This document shows, in pieces, positions 53,596-64,000 of a DNA stretch of 64,000 nt (its first letter is position 1; each line of letters begins with the position of its first letter). Location: the NCBI RefSeq assembly GCF_900099695.1, contig NZ_FNCY01000004.1:1-64000 (forward strand), in the 5' to 3' direction. This stretch comes from Propionivibrio dicarboxylicus (GTDB taxonomy: Bacteria; Pseudomonadota; Gammaproteobacteria; Burkholderiales; Rhodocyclaceae). The position numbers and the translations under genes are program-made. The notes beneath the pieces are model-generated. The model had not been told where the DNA came from and did not search any database. It saw only the letters and a list, made by a program, of their open reading frames with translations.

Positions 53596-55575
53596 CTACA
53601 GGCGCTTGGCCATTGCCTGCAGTTGGTCGAGCCGATTTAGCAGGTCGTTGAGCACGACCATCCCCTGCGCCAGTTCATCGACGCTCTTGAGGTTCTCGGC
53701 CACCTTGACGTGCTCGCGCGACGCTTCATCGTTCATCTGCTGCATTTGCTCGGCCGCCTTCTCGCTCGCTGCAATCAAGCCATTCATCGAAACAAGGGTT
53801 GTATCGGCGATCTGCCGGATCGACAGGATCGTGCTCACCGCCTCGCGGATGCTCGAACCGGTCCGCTCAGCCTGGTCCTTCGCCGCCTGGGCCAACTTGC
53901 GCACCTCGTCGGCGACGACGGCAAATCCGCGCCCGGCCTCGCCGGCCCGCGCCGCCTCGATTGCCGCATTGAGCGCGAGGAGGTTGGTCTGATCGGCAAT
54001 CTGGCCGATGCCACCGGTGATGCCGCTGATATCCTTCGAGAGGCGCTCGAGATCGTCGAGGCTGCCGCTCAATCCGACCTGCGATGACTGCGACTGCTTC
54101 GCCGTCGCGCCGACATCGCCCATCAGCGCCAGCGCGCGCATCATGCTCGTCGACTGCTGCTTGAAGCCTTCGGCCAGCGCTGGCAAGACGTCGATCACCG
54201 GCTGGATCGTGCGCTCATAATCGATCACGCGCTCGACCATTTCCCGCTGCAGTTCGCTCAGGGTTTCCCAGCGGTACAGGGCACGCTGCGAATAATGCGA
54301 AGAGAAACTCGAATAATGAACCGGGAAGGCATCGATGAAGGGATCCGCATAACTCTCCGTCGCGCGGAAGAAGGCCAATGCCGAGAGCGTCTGGTTGATC
54401 GGAATGCCGAGCACCTCGCCGAACGACGAGAATCCCGCCGCGCGAACGCCGTCGAAGAAATCGGCCTTGCCGAGCACGCTGCTGTTGCCGAGACGACGCA
54501 GCACGCAGTCATTGAGCAGCATCACCAGAGGCTCGCCCCGCGCCGAGACGAACGCCCGCCAGTCCTTCCGGGTCGTCTCGATGAAATCGGTTTGCTGCAA
54601 CAGGTAAAGGCGATCGCCAAACTCGATGTCGCAGAAAAACGCGGTCTCGTTCTCACCGAAGGCGGCGACGGAACGAATGAACATCTCCTTACCGACCTGT
54701 ACGCCAAAGGTATAACCGGCGAGGCGCTCGCCGACCTCGGCAGGATGACAACGGAAATGCGCCGCCAGGGCGTCGGAAAAGCGCTGCGTCTCGCCATCTT
54801 TCGAGAAGACCGAGCGAACGACGCGCGCCACCGGATCGGCATCGGCGACCAGCCAGCTGGCACCGGTCGATTGGAAATTCTGCGTCTTGAACGGCGAGAA
54901 GCGGATGCCCGGCCTGAGTTTGCAGAACACCATGACGGCATGGCCGCTCAGCAATTTTCCGTCGGCGTACATGTAGGTGCCGGAGAAATCGAGCTTGCCG
55001 CCGGCGCTGCCGCCGATGGCCAGACAGGGGAAGCGTCCGGATTCGTAATAGGCGCGCATCAGGAAACCCTCCGACGCGCTGAGCCCATCGAAAAAGATCA
55101 GGCAGAAGGTATCCTGCGCATTGATCTTCATCGCCGGCCGCACCCGGTCGAGTTCGCCGGCCAGGAGCCGGACGCGTTCGGCAACGCTTTTCCCTTCCTT
55201 CTGGCGCAGATTGACAGAAAACACCTCGACCGCGCCAATCAGTTCCGAACCGATCTGAAGATAACTGCCTTCGCGGCTATTGGGCTCGGCACTGCAATAC
55301 ACCGAGCGATCTCCGCCCGTGCGGCCATTGCACAAGGCGCCGGACGACGATACCGCCAGAAACACCGGCGCTGCCGCGCCCTTGCCATTGACATGCCGGG
55401 CCAGGCGCTCGGCCGCCGCCCGGAAATCCGCGTGCGGCGGAACGAAGCCGACAAACAGACCGCCATCGAGGACCTCGACCTGCCCCGGCGTCTCAATATC
55501 AAAACCGCCGGAAACGGCCGGCAAGGCCTTTTCTGCCGCCGGCCCCGAGCGACGCTTCGAAAAGAACGAGATCAT
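53596..55575 (-). CDS. Soluble chemoreceptor with FIST sensory domains and MCP signalling domain
   Basis: The 659-residue protein has FIST N and C domains in the first about 400 residues ([56 protein letters not shown]). A linker follows, then an MCP signalling hairpin ([20 protein letters not shown]). No transmembrane helix or HAMP domain is visible, so it is a cytoplasmic receptor. FIST is thought to bind small ligands such as amino acids. The start at 55575 has GGAGGG upstream. Confidence 0.93.
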   Translation of the reverse strand: MISFFSKRRSGPAAEKALPAVSGGFDIETPGQVEVLDGGLFVGFVPPHADFRAAAERLARHVNGKGAAAPVFLAVSSSGALCNGRTGGDRSVYCSAEPNSREGSYLQIGSELIGAVEVFSVNLRQKEGKSVAERVRLLAGELDRVRPAMKINAQDTFCLIFFDGLSASEGFLMRAYYESGRFPCLAIGGSAGGKLDFSGTYMYADGKLLSGHAVMVFCKLRPGIRFSPFKTQNFQSTGASWLVADADPVARVVRSVFSKDGETQRFSDALAAHFRCHPAEVGERLAGYTFGVQVGKEMFIRSVAAFGENETAFFCDIEFGDRLYLLQQTDFIETTRKDWRAFVSARGEPLVMLLNDCVLRRLGNSSVLGKADFFDGVRAAGFSSFGEVLGIPINQTLSALAFFRATESYADPFIDAFPVHYSSFSSHYSQRALYRWETLSELQREMVERVIDYERTIQPVIDVLPALAEGFKQQSTSMMRALALMGDVGATAKQSQSSQVGLSGSLDDLERLSKDISGITGGIGQIADQTNLLALNAAIEAARAGEAGRGFAVVADEVRKLAQAAKDQAERTGSSIREAVSTILSIRQIADTTLVSMNGLIAASEKAAEQMQQMNDEASREHVKVAENLKSVDELAQGMVVLNDLLNRLDQLQAMAKRL

Positions 55576-55732
55576 AATTCCCTCCGCTGGTCTAATTTGC
55601 CAATGTACTAGGGTAGTGTTCTCAATCAAGCGTTGATTGCGGTCAATTGAGAGCACACCATTTATGACAGGTTAGCAAAGATTGATCGCGCTGCGAAAGG
55701 CAGGGGAATCACCTACGGCCAAATCCGGCGCG

Positions 55733-55766
55733 AAAAAAATCCCCCGGACCGTTCGGTCCGGGGGAT
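55733..55766 (-). terminator. Rho-independent terminator of argG
   Basis: A perfect 12-bp stem (ATCCCCCGGACC/GGTCCGGGGGAT, 4-nt loop) is followed on the minus strand by seven T residues. It lies about 60 bp after the argG stop. Confidence 0.95.
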
Positions 55767-55828
55767 GCTGTCCGATTTCCGGCGCGATGCCGGAACGATC
55801 CGCGGAGAAGGCTCCCTGCGCTCTGTCC

Positions 55829-57524
<1,696 letters not shown>

Positions 57525-57842
57525 ATGACTTGTCGCTGCAAGACACCACCCCCAGCATCCCCTGCCACGCCCCCCGACCGCTATGTCAGCTTCATCGGAC
57601 TCGATTGCGATGCCAAGGCAGCGCAACTGATGGCCCTGATCCGCCGCCATATCGACGACCCCGGACGCAGCAATGCCTTCTGGGAATACTTCAAGAAAAA
57701 GGCTGCCGGCGGCAGCAGCCCGCAGCCCGACGCGCTGTTCCTGATCCACAGCAACCTCAACCAGATCCGCGAACTGTTCGAGACGCATGCAGACACGGCA
57801 GCGCTCGACCTGCTCGACCGCATCGAGGAAGAATGCTGCTGA
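57525..57842 (+). CDS. cowN: Nitrogen-fixation-sustaining protein CowN
   Basis: The 105-residue protein matches CowN along its length: DRYVSFIGLDCDAKAAQLM, RRHIDDPGRSNAFWEYF, ALFLIHSNLNQIRELFE and LLDRIEEECC at the C-terminus. CowN protects Mo-nitrogenase activity when carbon monoxide is present. The first 17 residues are a Pro/Cys-rich extension, so a slightly later start is possible, though no better codon is seen. No nif gene lies in the window; the presence of cowN suggests a diazotroph. Confidence 0.9.
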   Translation: MTCRCKTPPPASPATPPDRYVSFIGLDCDAKAAQLMALIRRHIDDPGRSNAFWEYFKKKAAGGSSPQPDALFLIHSNLNQIRELFETHADTAALDLLDRIEEECC

Positions 57843-57879
57843 CCCGGCGCAACCGGGTCAGCAAGCTATCGAACGCCCG

Positions 57880-58386
57880 CTATTCGACGCGGATCGTCCG
57901 CGCCGGCGCAACGCCCGGCCCGGCCTTCGGCAGTTCGATGCGCAGCACGCCTTTGGCATAACTTGCCGTGGCGTCGTCGGCCCGTACCGGCACCGACAGC
58001 GGCACGACGCGGCGGAAGCTGCCATACGCGCATTGCATGATCCGCCAGCGCCCCTCGGCGCTTTCCGCGGTGAAACGCTTTTCGCCGCGGATGATCAGCG
58101 ATGCGTCGTCGACCTCGACCGTCATGTCCTGACGATCCATGCCCGGCACCTCGAGCCGCACGACGATCCGATTGGCATCCTCGAACACTTCGCCGCCGAG
58201 CAGGGACCAGCTGCGCGACGGCCGGTAGAACGGGTCATCGACGCGCTCGGGCGGCGGCATGCTCGAACCGGCGCCGGGGCTGAAGCGGGTCAGCGCATTG
58301 GTCGCCGACTCGCTCAGGTGACGCCAGCCTTCCGCCACCGAATCCAGGAACGAACTGACCCCTTGCTTGATCGCTTCGAGTTTCAT
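57880..58386 (-). CDS. Small heat shock protein (Hsp20/alpha-crystallin), long N-terminus
   Basis: The 168-residue Hsp20 has a helical N-terminal extension (about 1-55) and an alpha-crystallin domain (FEDANRIVVRLEVPGMDRQD, then DDASLIIRGEKRF and YGSFRRVVPLSV). The end, VLRIELPKAGPG, includes the C-terminal I/L-x-I/L-type motif. It acts as an ATP-independent holdase. It is third of three tandem Hsp20 genes reading leftward. Confidence 0.9.
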   Translation of the reverse strand: MKLEAIKQGVSSFLDSVAEGWRHLSESATNALTRFSPGAGSSMPPPERVDDPFYRPSRSWSLLGGEVFEDANRIVVRLEVPGMDRQDMTVEVDDASLIIRGEKRFTAESAEGRWRIMQCAYGSFRRVVPLSVPVRADDATASYAKGVLRIELPKAGPGVAPARTIRVE

Positions 58387-58462
58387 GGACGCGCTCCTTT
58401 CACTGCTCCTTTCACCCTTGCCACACCGCCGTCCGCCCGCGCGGACGGCGACACGACAATGG

Positions 58463-58840
58463 CTAACCGACGCGGATTTCGACCTTGCGCGGCTGCGCGT
58501 GAATCGCTTTCGGAATGCGCAGTTTCAGCACGCCCTGGTCGAATTCCGCCGTCACCTTTTCGCAATCGAGTTCCTTCGACAGCGTGAAGACGCGCTTGAA
58601 TCGCGGCGAGCCGACCTCGACATGCGTCGACTCCATGCCATCGCGGATCTCGAGGCTCATCTCGCCCGAAATCTCCAGCGTGTCGGCTTCCACCTGCAGA
58701 TGCAGCTTGTCCTTCGCAACGCCGGGCAGATCGGCATAGAGCGTAATGCCCGAAGCATCCTCGATGACATCCACCGGCGGCAGCAGCGCGACCTCGCCCT
58801 GAGCAGGCGCGTTAGTGCTGGCAACAGTCTTGTCGGTCAT
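58463..58840 (-). CDS. Small heat shock protein (Hsp20/alpha-crystallin)
   Basis: The 125-residue Hsp20 is almost only the alpha-crystallin domain: PPVDVIEDASGITLYADLPG, then EADTLEISGEMSLEI and VLKLRIPKA near the end. It starts 15 bp after the stop of the upstream Hsp20 and is clearly in the same operon. The downstream Hsp20 follows after a 76-bp gap. Confidence 0.92.
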   Translation of the reverse strand: MTDKTVASTNAPAQGEVALLPPVDVIEDASGITLYADLPGVAKDKLHLQVEADTLEISGEMSLEIRDGMESTHVEVGSPRFKRVFTLSKELDCEKVTAEFDQGVLKLRIPKAIHAQPRKVEIRVG

Positions 58841-58855
58841 GGCAGGTCCCTCCTT

Positions 58856-59296
58856 TCACTGAATGGCGATGCGACGCGGCTGGGCGGCTGCGCGGCGCTG
58901 GATGCTGATATGCAGGACGCCGTCGCGATAGCGCGCCGACACGGCGTTGGCATCGACGTCGTCGGGCAGCGTCAGGACGCGGCGGAAGCGCCCGGCGAAG
59001 CGTTCGTCGAGATGCTGCGTCGTCTTGTCGTCGACCGACGGGCGCTCGATCTTGCGCTCGCCGGCGATCGTCAGGACACCCTTTTCGATCTGCACGTCGA
59101 TCAACGCCGGATCGAGACCGGGCGCGAACGCATAGATTTCCACCGACTGCGGGGTACTGCCAACATTCAGCGCCGGATAGCCGCCGCGCTCGAAGCCGCG
59201 GATGCTCGGCGACGGATCGTAGGACTGCTGGAGCACCCGCTGCATGCGGTCGAGTTCCGCGAACAGGTCGCGCGGGAACAGGGTTCGATAAAGCAT
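58856..59296 (-). CDS. Small heat shock protein (Hsp20/alpha-crystallin)
   Basis: The 146-residue Hsp20 is first of the three. The N-terminus FPRDLFAELDRMQRVLQQSY is typical, followed by a domain with SVEIYAFAPGLDPALIDVQI, KGVLTIAGERKIE and FRRVLTLPDDVD. The AAGGAG site before the ATG at 59296 and the sigma-32-like promoter upstream make heat induction likely. Confidence 0.93.
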   Translation of the reverse strand: MLYRTLFPRDLFAELDRMQRVLQQSYDPSPSIRGFERGGYPALNVGSTPQSVEIYAFAPGLDPALIDVQIEKGVLTIAGERKIERPSVDDKTTQHLDERFAGRFRRVLTLPDDVDANAVSARYRDGVLHISIQRRAAAQPRRIAIQ

Positions 59297-59349
59297 GGAA
59301 TGTCTCCTTGTCGAAGAAACGGACGCCGACCACCGGCATCCCTGATCCC

Positions 59350-59378
59350 TATATAGGTCTCGTCAAAATGATTTCAAG
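59350..59378 (-). promoter_or_regulatory. Sigma-32-like heat-shock promoter of the hsp20 triplet
   Basis: On the minus strand CTTGAAA (59378-59372) and CCTATATA (59357-59350) are separated by 14 bases. This fits the sigma-32 consensus CTTGAAA-N(11-16)-CCCCATNT in spacing and most positions. It lies about 55 bp before the first hsp20 start. Confidence 0.7.
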
Positions 59379-59546
59379 ACCCCGATATCGGATGGCGATG
59401 GCATCGCGGATCGGACAAGATTTTTAATCCTTTCTGGTGAGTTTTCTACCACTTGTAGACGAAGAAAATATTCCGCTGCAGGCGTATATTCGGTCGCCAT
59501 ATTGCAATCGCCGGCACGCGCCGGAATTCCGGGACAAGAGAATCGA

Positions 59547-61160
59547 ATGAATGTTTCCAGCAAGCTGAAATGGGTGGTTTCGGGGGCGCTGGGCGCCCTG
59601 ATCGTCATCGGCAGCATCGGCTTCTACAGCGCCGCCCGGATCGACGCGGCGCTGACGAACTCGAACAAGGTGGTGCTGCCTTCGCTCAAGATCGTCTACC
59701 AGCTCAAGGCCAACCAGCAACTCGTCGCCCTGAGCCTGTACCGGCATATCGGCACGACGCAGAAGGATCAGATGGCCGCGCAGGAAACGGCCATCTCGGC
59801 CGCGTCGCAGGCCATGACAAAGTCCTTGGCCGACTATGAAAGCAACTACGTCCGCACCGCCAGGGGACGGGAACTGCTCGCCGCCGAGAAAAAGGCCGTG
59901 ACCGACTATCTCGACCTGCTGCCGGCGGTACTGGAGCATTCCCGCGCCAACGACAAGACCGGCGCCTTCGAGAAGACGGCAGCAATGACCGAGCGACGCG
60001 CCACGCTGGCGAAGCTGATCGACGACCACATCGCCCTCAACGAAAGCCTCGCCATCGAACACGCCGAACACGCCGAGGCCCAGGCGCAGCAAGGCAAGAC
60101 CGCCATCATCGCGATCACCTTGCTGGCCTTCGTCATCATCGTCACGGTCGCCTTCCGCGTCATCCGCGGCATCAACCGCTCGCTCTCGACGATGCAGACC
60201 GCCATCGAGCACATCGAGAGCCAGCTCGACTTCTCCGCCCATGCCGAAGTCATCGGCAACGATGAAATCGCGCGAGTGGCCGAAGCGCTGAACCGCCTGA
60301 TCGACAAGCTCAAGGCCAGCCTGGTCACCATCACCTCGGGCGCCACCCGCGTATCCGAAGCCGCGGCGCAACTGGCGACGGCCTCGACCCAGGTGGCCAA
60401 GGCCTCGGTGCAACAGAGCGACGCCGCCAGCAGCATGGCCGCCTCGATCGAGGAAATGACGGTCAGCATCTCTCATGTCAGCCAACGCTCGGGCGAGGCG
60501 CACGCGCTGTCGACCGAATCGGGCCAATGCGCCACCGAAGGCGAAGCCGTCATCACCCAAACGGTTTCCGACATCAACCTGATCGCTGCCTCGGTCGGCC
60601 ACTCGGCCGAGCGCATCCGCGAGCTCGAAAACGCCAGCGACCAGATCTCGACGATCGTCGCCGTGATCAAGGAAGTCGCCGACCAGACCAACCTGCTCGC
60701 CCTCAACGCGGCGATCGAAGCCGCCCGCGCCGGCGAGCAGGGGCGCGGCTTTGCCGTCGTCGCCGACGAGGTCCGCAAGCTGGCCGAACGCACCGCGAAC
60801 TCGACGACGCAGATCACCGCGACGATCGAATCGATCCGCTCGGTCGCCGCCGACGCCGCGGCAAGCATGGAAGACGCCGTACAACGCGTCGCCGTCGGCG
60901 TGACCCAGGCCGGCAACGCCAACGACGCCATCGAAAAGATCGCCGACGCGAGCCGGCAAGCCGTCTCGATGGTCGAGGAAATCACCGCGGCGATCCGCGA
61001 ACAGAGCCAGGCCAGCACGACGATCGCCACCAATGTCGAAGCCATCGCGCAGATGGCCGAAGAGAGCAACGCGGCGGCGCAGAACAGCGCCGAATCGGCG
61101 CAGTATCTCGACGAAATCGCCCGCGAACTGAAGGTCGTCGCCAGCGCCTACCGGCTTTGA
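59547..61160 (+). CDS. Methyl-accepting chemotaxis protein with four-helix-bundle sensor
   Basis: The 537-residue chemoreceptor has TM1 (about 10-28), a periplasmic helical sensor of the 4HB type (about 30-185), TM2 (about 188-207), HAMP (about 208-262) and a signalling domain whose tip reads [20 protein letters not shown]. The frame is open upstream to 59502, but the ATG at 59547 begins the membrane anchor. No CheR-binding pentapeptide is seen. Ligand unknown. Confidence 0.94.
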   Translation: MNVSSKLKWVVSGALGALIVIGSIGFYSAARIDAALTNSNKVVLPSLKIVYQLKANQQLVALSLYRHIGTTQKDQMAAQETAISAASQAMTKSLADYESNYVRTARGRELLAAEKKAVTDYLDLLPAVLEHSRANDKTGAFEKTAAMTERRATLAKLIDDHIALNESLAIEHAEHAEAQAQQGKTAIIAITLLAFVIIVTVAFRVIRGINRSLSTMQTAIEHIESQLDFSAHAEVIGNDEIARVAEALNRLIDKLKASLVTITSGATRVSEAAAQLATASTQVAKASVQQSDAASSMAASIEEMTVSISHVSQRSGEAHALSTESGQCATEGEAVITQTVSDINLIAASVGHSAERIRELENASDQISTIVAVIKEVADQTNLLALNAAIEAARAGEQGRGFAVVADEVRKLAERTANSTTQITATIESIRSVAADAAASMEDAVQRVAVGVTQAGNANDAIEKIADASRQAVSMVEEITAAIREQSQASTTIATNVEAIAQMAEESNAAAQNSAESAQYLDEIARELKVVASAYRL

Positions 61161-61172
61161 CCGCGCGCCGGG

Positions 61173-62651
61173 CTAGATCTCGCCTTCGTCGATGGCCAAC
61201 CGCGTCAGCGCGACCACATTCTTGAGGTTGAGCTTGTGCATCAGTTCGCGCCGATGCGTCAGCACGGTCGCCTCGGAGAGATTGAGCTTTTCCGCCACTT
61301 CGGCCGAGGTCAGGCCGGAGGCGATCAGCTTGAACACCTGGCGCTGACGGCGACTCAGCAAGGCCAGCACCGACCCGCCCTCACCCGACGCCGACGCTGA
61401 CGGTCCCGCCGCATTCGACGCCCGGAAGAGTTGCGCCAGTCGCCGCAGCAATTGCTCCGACTCGCGCTCGTTCTGCTTCCGGTCGCTGACATCGACCACC
61501 GACCCGACCATGCGCAAGGGCTCGCAGGCACCCACGCGCGACTCGCGATGCACGACGCGCCCGCGGAATCGCAGCCAGACCCAGTGCCCCTTGCTGTGTT
61601 GCAAGCGGAACTCCATGGCCCCGGCCGACAGCGCGCCGCTGAGCAGACCTTCGAAGGTGTCGTCGATGAGCGCGCGATCCTCCGGATGCGCCGTCTGCAG
61701 CCAGCCCTCGCGGCGGGTGACCAGCGCCTCCGGCGCAATGCCGATGAGCCGCATCCACTCCTTGTCGAGGATCACCGTGCTGGATGCGATATCCCAGTCA
61801 AAGAAGGCGGCATCGGAACCATAGAGCGCCAGCGCCAGCCGCTCCTCGCTCTCGGCCAAGGCCAGCTGCGCCTTGCGGTATTCGCTGCGATCGATGCACG
61901 ATCCGAACAGCGCGAGATGGTCTTTCTCCCATTTCGGCAATACCGCCACCTCGAACCAGCCGTGACTGCCGTCCTTGCGCACGAGCTCGATCTCGAACTG
62001 CGGCGCCACATCGAAACATCCGTTCCGCATGATCTCGGCAATCCTCGTGTCGACTTCGGCGAAGCTCTCGGGCGATACGTGCATGCAGCTTGAACTCTTG
62101 CCGACCAGCTCGCCAACGTCATAGCCGAGCATTTTTTCGAACGCCCGGTTGGTCCAGGCGAAGGTCCGATCGACGACCTTCCAGTAGCCGACCGACGGCC
62201 CCTCGAGCAGAAAGCTCTGGTCCGACAGACGGCGCCTGACCCGCTCCTCTCGCTGCCGACGTTCGTTGATCGAGCGGAACAGGCAGGAGAAAAAGCCCGG
62301 CTGCAAGCGCGCCACCTCAAGGAACATCCACTGGTGGATGGCCGGGCTGTAGAGTTCGAGGGTTTCGGCCCGGCCGACGGCCAGCACCCGCCGGATCACG
62401 TCGAAGAACGCCGCTGTCTCGGGGCGATCCGCGACATCGCGATGCGTCTCCAGGAAACGCTGGCCGACGACGCCGCTGATGCCGGTCTGTTGCTCGAACG
62501 CGGCATTGGCGTAACGCGTCACAAAATCGACGACTACGCCCTGCTCATGGATCGCCTCACAGAACGCAACACCGAACGAACTCTCGGCGACGAAGGTCGC
62601 GCACACGGCCGGCAACCCGTCCTTCACGCACCTGTCATGAGATGACTCCAT
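61173..62651 (-). CDS. PAS-domain LuxR-type transcriptional regulator
   Basis: The 492-residue protein has an N-terminal PAS-like region (about 25-140) and two further PAS domains (about 145-265; WTNRAFEKMLGYDVGELVG, and 270-395; DKEWMRLIGIAPEAL, WVWLRFRGRVVHR). A C-terminal LuxR helix-turn-helix follows (about 430-492; LSRRQRQVFKLIASGLTSAE, TVLTHRRELMHKL). It has no membrane segment and no receiver, so it senses a cytoplasmic signal directly. I chose the ATG at 62651. Convergent with the chemoreceptor. Confidence 0.9.
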   Translation of the reverse strand: MESSHDRCVKDGLPAVCATFVAESSFGVAFCEAIHEQGVVVDFVTRYANAAFEQQTGISGVVGQRFLETHRDVADRPETAAFFDVIRRVLAVGRAETLELYSPAIHQWMFLEVARLQPGFFSCLFRSINERRQREERVRRRLSDQSFLLEGPSVGYWKVVDRTFAWTNRAFEKMLGYDVGELVGKSSSCMHVSPESFAEVDTRIAEIMRNGCFDVAPQFEIELVRKDGSHGWFEVAVLPKWEKDHLALFGSCIDRSEYRKAQLALAESEERLALALYGSDAAFFDWDIASSTVILDKEWMRLIGIAPEALVTRREGWLQTAHPEDRALIDDTFEGLLSGALSAGAMEFRLQHSKGHWVWLRFRGRVVHRESRVGACEPLRMVGSVVDVSDRKQNERESEQLLRRLAQLFRASNAAGPSASASGEGGSVLALLSRRQRQVFKLIASGLTSAEVAEKLNLSEATVLTHRRELMHKLNLKNVVALTRLAIDEGEI

Positions 62652-62889
62652 CACGCACTGCCTTCCCTTCCAGCCGCCTCGACCGCCCGAAAAGCGACCC
62701 AAAGCCACTATTACTGATGAATATTCTACCGACTTCGACCGAAGAAAGTTTCGCCGATTTTACGTATATTCTCATGCAAGGTTCATGAAACGCCAAGGAC
62801 ATGATCATAACCAGGGCAATCCGGGACCTTTTGAACGCAGAGCAGACACCCTTGCGTTCATATGTTCAACGCTTGAAAAGGAAACAGCC

Positions 62890-63195
62890 ATGCCGCGCGC
62901 CACCACTGCCAAACCAACGACGCCCCCCCGCAAGAAGACCGTTAAAGCGCCGGCCGTAGCACCGCAGGAAAACATCACGCCGGACGCGATCACTGCCAAA
63001 ACAGCGACCGCCTCGCGCAAGAAGACCGTTAAAGCGCCGGTCGCAGCCGTCAGCGCGGCAACGATCTGTCCCGAGAACCGGCAGCACCACATCCAGGAAG
63101 CCGCCTACTATCTCGCCGAACGTGGCGGATTCAGCGGCAACCCCGAGGACTACTGGCTTCAGGCCGAAGCCCAGATCGACCTGAGCAAGGCATAA
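62890..63195 (+). CDS. Lysine-rich DUF2934 protein
   Basis: The 101-residue protein has a basic Ala/Lys/Pro/Thr N-terminus made of 1.6 copies of a 29-residue repeat (each with RKKTVKAPV or RKKTVKAPA). The C-terminal DUF2934 segment (about 62-101; IQEAAYYLAERGGFSGNPED, then YWLQAEAQI) follows. The basic part resembles histone-H1-like tails and could bind DNA. I chose the ATG at 62890 with GGAAA upstream, although the frame opens earlier. Confidence 0.8.
   Translation: MPRATTAKPTTPPRKKTVKAPAVAPQENITPDAITAKTATASRKKTVKAPVAAVSAATICPENRQHHIQEAAYYLAERGGFSGNPEDYWLQAEAQIDLSKA
62904..63040 (+). repeat. 87-bp tandem repeat inside the DUF2934 gene
   Basis: A unit beginning CACTGCCAAA at 62904 recurs at 62991, period 87 bp (29 codons). 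A 25-bp block, CGCAAGAAGACCGTTAAAGC and the next five bases, is identical at 62929-62953 and 63016-63040. It is a recent in-frame duplication that can lengthen or shorten the basic tail. Confidence 0.85.
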
Positions 63196-63252
63196 GCAAG
63201 CGCCGTCCAAGCCCGGAAGAACGAACCCGCCCCACGATCGAGAACACCCCCT

Positions 63253-63438
63253 AAGCTCGCCGCTCGCCTGTCGCGGCTGTCCGGACTCGATTATCCGGCG
63301 GCGCATTGGGCCACCGAATCCTGGGCCATGGCGCTCGACATCGGCGCGCTGCGGACCTCGCACGAACGGCGCACGGGCACGCACATGCTTGCCCCGGCGC
63401 AGGCACCCGCGGAGCACGGACATGCGCCCGACACCTGA
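63253..63438 (+). pseudogene. Remnant of the C-terminus of an unidentified protein
   Basis: A frame of about 61 codons without a start codon reads KLAARLSRLSGLDYPAAHW, then ATESWAMALDIG. This resembles the WAxESWAxALG C-terminal helix found after kinase, Hsp70-like or zinc-ribbon domains in some bacteria. The rest of such a gene is missing upstream, where the DUF2934 gene ends. The call rests on this short resemblance. Confidence 0.35.
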
Positions 63439-63452
63439 ATTTTGGGAAACAC

Positions 63453-63827
63453 ATGGCAACACCAAGACGTGAAGCAAAAATCCTGATCATCGACAACGAC
63501 GGCGGCAGCCGCTTCGAACTCAACCACATGCTGCAACGCCTGGGCGTCGAAACCATCGAGACCGCCAGCGACGGCCAGGAAGGCCTGGCCAAGATCGCCG
63601 CCGGCGACTATGACCTCGTCTTCATGGACTGGGTCATGCGCGAACTGAACGGACACGGACTCACGCAACTTCGCCGCGACGGTTGTACCGTCCCGATTGT
63701 CGCGACGACCGCCAACGCCATCCTCGGCGACCTGAAAACCCGCCTCGCTGCGGGCATCGACGACTACCTGAGCAAGCCGCTGCTGTTCGCCAACGTGGAC
63801 GCCGTGCTGCGCAAGGCGCTGGCTTAG
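63453..63827 (+). CDS. Stand-alone response regulator receiver protein
   Basis: The 124-residue CheY-like receiver has acidic pocket residues in ILIIDNDGG, the phosphorylation Asp in DLVFMDWVMRELNGH, the Thr in PIVATTANA and the conserved Lys in DYLSKPL. It has no output domain and so works by protein contact in a phosphorelay. I chose the ATG at 63453 with GGGAAA upstream. Its stop overlaps the stop of the convergent LysR gene by two bases. Confidence 0.92.
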   Translation: MATPRREAKILIIDNDGGSRFELNHMLQRLGVETIETASDGQEGLAKIAAGDYDLVFMDWVMRELNGHGLTQLRRDGCTVPIVATTANAILGDLKTRLAAGIDDYLSKPLLFANVDAVLRKALA

Positions 63828-64000
63828 GCGCCTGTCCGAGGCGAGGTCAATTCGGCGCGGAGCCAGTCGCGAAAGCGTCCGACGACCGGTTTGTCGATAT
63901 CGCCGCGGGCAATGACGACGAAATAGGAATAGAGCGACGGCAAGCTGATTGGAAACGGAATGACGAGCCGCCCGGCCGCCACATCGCTTTCGACATGCTG
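63824..64000 (-). CDS. LysR-family transcriptional regulator, C-terminal fragment (cut by window edge)
   Basis: The last 58 residues of a minus-strand gene are visible. They include DVAAGRLVIPFPISLPSLYS, then a final segment reading VVGRFRDWLRAEL. This is the usual end of GcvA/AmpR-type LysR effector domains. The N-terminus lies beyond position 64000. Confidence 0.8.
   Translation of the reverse strand, partial: QHVESDVAAGRLVIPFPISLPSLYSYFVVIARGDIDKPVVGRFRDWLRAELTSPRTGA

Overview
The window is a GC-rich stretch (roughly 64% by eye) of a Gram-negative chromosome. The protein families point to a betaproteobacterium, most likely of the Rhodocyclales and probably a nitrogen fixer. Evidence for this is a CowN gene (sustains nitrogenase under CO), a complete ModE-ModABC molybdate locus, several chemoreceptors, TRAP transporters and an E. 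coli-length ArgG. This placement is inference: there is no rRNA, tRNA or nif gene in the window to confirm it.

Layout. 1-8.3 kb: a sugar-isomerase-like TIM barrel (cut by the window edge), an atypical shikimate-dehydrogenase-like enzyme and a DctPQM TRAP transporter, convergent with a TAXI-TRAP transporter (fused permease plus binding protein). 8.7-15.8 kb: a D-glutamate-cyclase-like protein, a dCache chemoreceptor, a MocR regulator divergent from a glutamine amidotransferase/FMN-flavoprotein pair, a small membrane protein and a LysR regulator. 15.8-28.6 kb: about 12.8 kb almost entirely on the minus strand, holding a split and a fused copy of the circularly permuted ATP-grasp/alpha-E amidoligase module, two transglutaminase-like proteins and, between the modules, an operon of a DUF4384-like secreted protein, an OmpA-domain protein and a secreted caspase-like peptidase. 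29.1-34.8 kb: a patatin/cPLA2-like hydrolase, then modE-modA-modB-modC and a GNAT acetyltransferase. 35.2-38.7 kb: an AT-richer island with one large gene broken at a C10 tract; its product carries two degenerate tandem repeats and an RGS-like C-terminal domain.

39-42.8 kb: a YheO/DauR-type regulator followed by an ornithine-cyclodeaminase-family protein, a threonine-dehydratase-family enzyme and a D-threonine-aldolase-family enzyme. These are the BhcD/BhcB/BhcC protein families of the beta-hydroxyaspartate cycle, without a BhcA aminotransferase. 42.9-49.8 kb: a diguanylate cyclase, a DUF2799 lipoprotein, Pta, a small DRR-motif protein overlapping a polysaccharide deacetylase, and a LysR regulator. 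50-53.5 kb: a compact operon of a 2Fe-2S/4Fe-4S protein, a FAD fumarate-reductase-like subunit and a NuoF-like subunit, divergent from that LysR gene. 53.6-64 kb: a soluble FIST-domain chemoreceptor, argG, cowN, three tandem Hsp20 genes behind a sigma-32-like promoter, a four-helix-bundle chemoreceptor, a PAS-LuxR regulator, a lysine-rich DUF2934 protein, a gene remnant, a stand-alone receiver protein and the C-terminus of another LysR regulator.

The strongest leads are the possibly phase-variable RGS-like gene, the amidoligase/transglutaminase/caspase region, the BHAC-like cluster and the three-subunit NuoF-linked flavoprotein. No CRISPR array, insertion sequence, prophage or RNA gene with firm support was seen.
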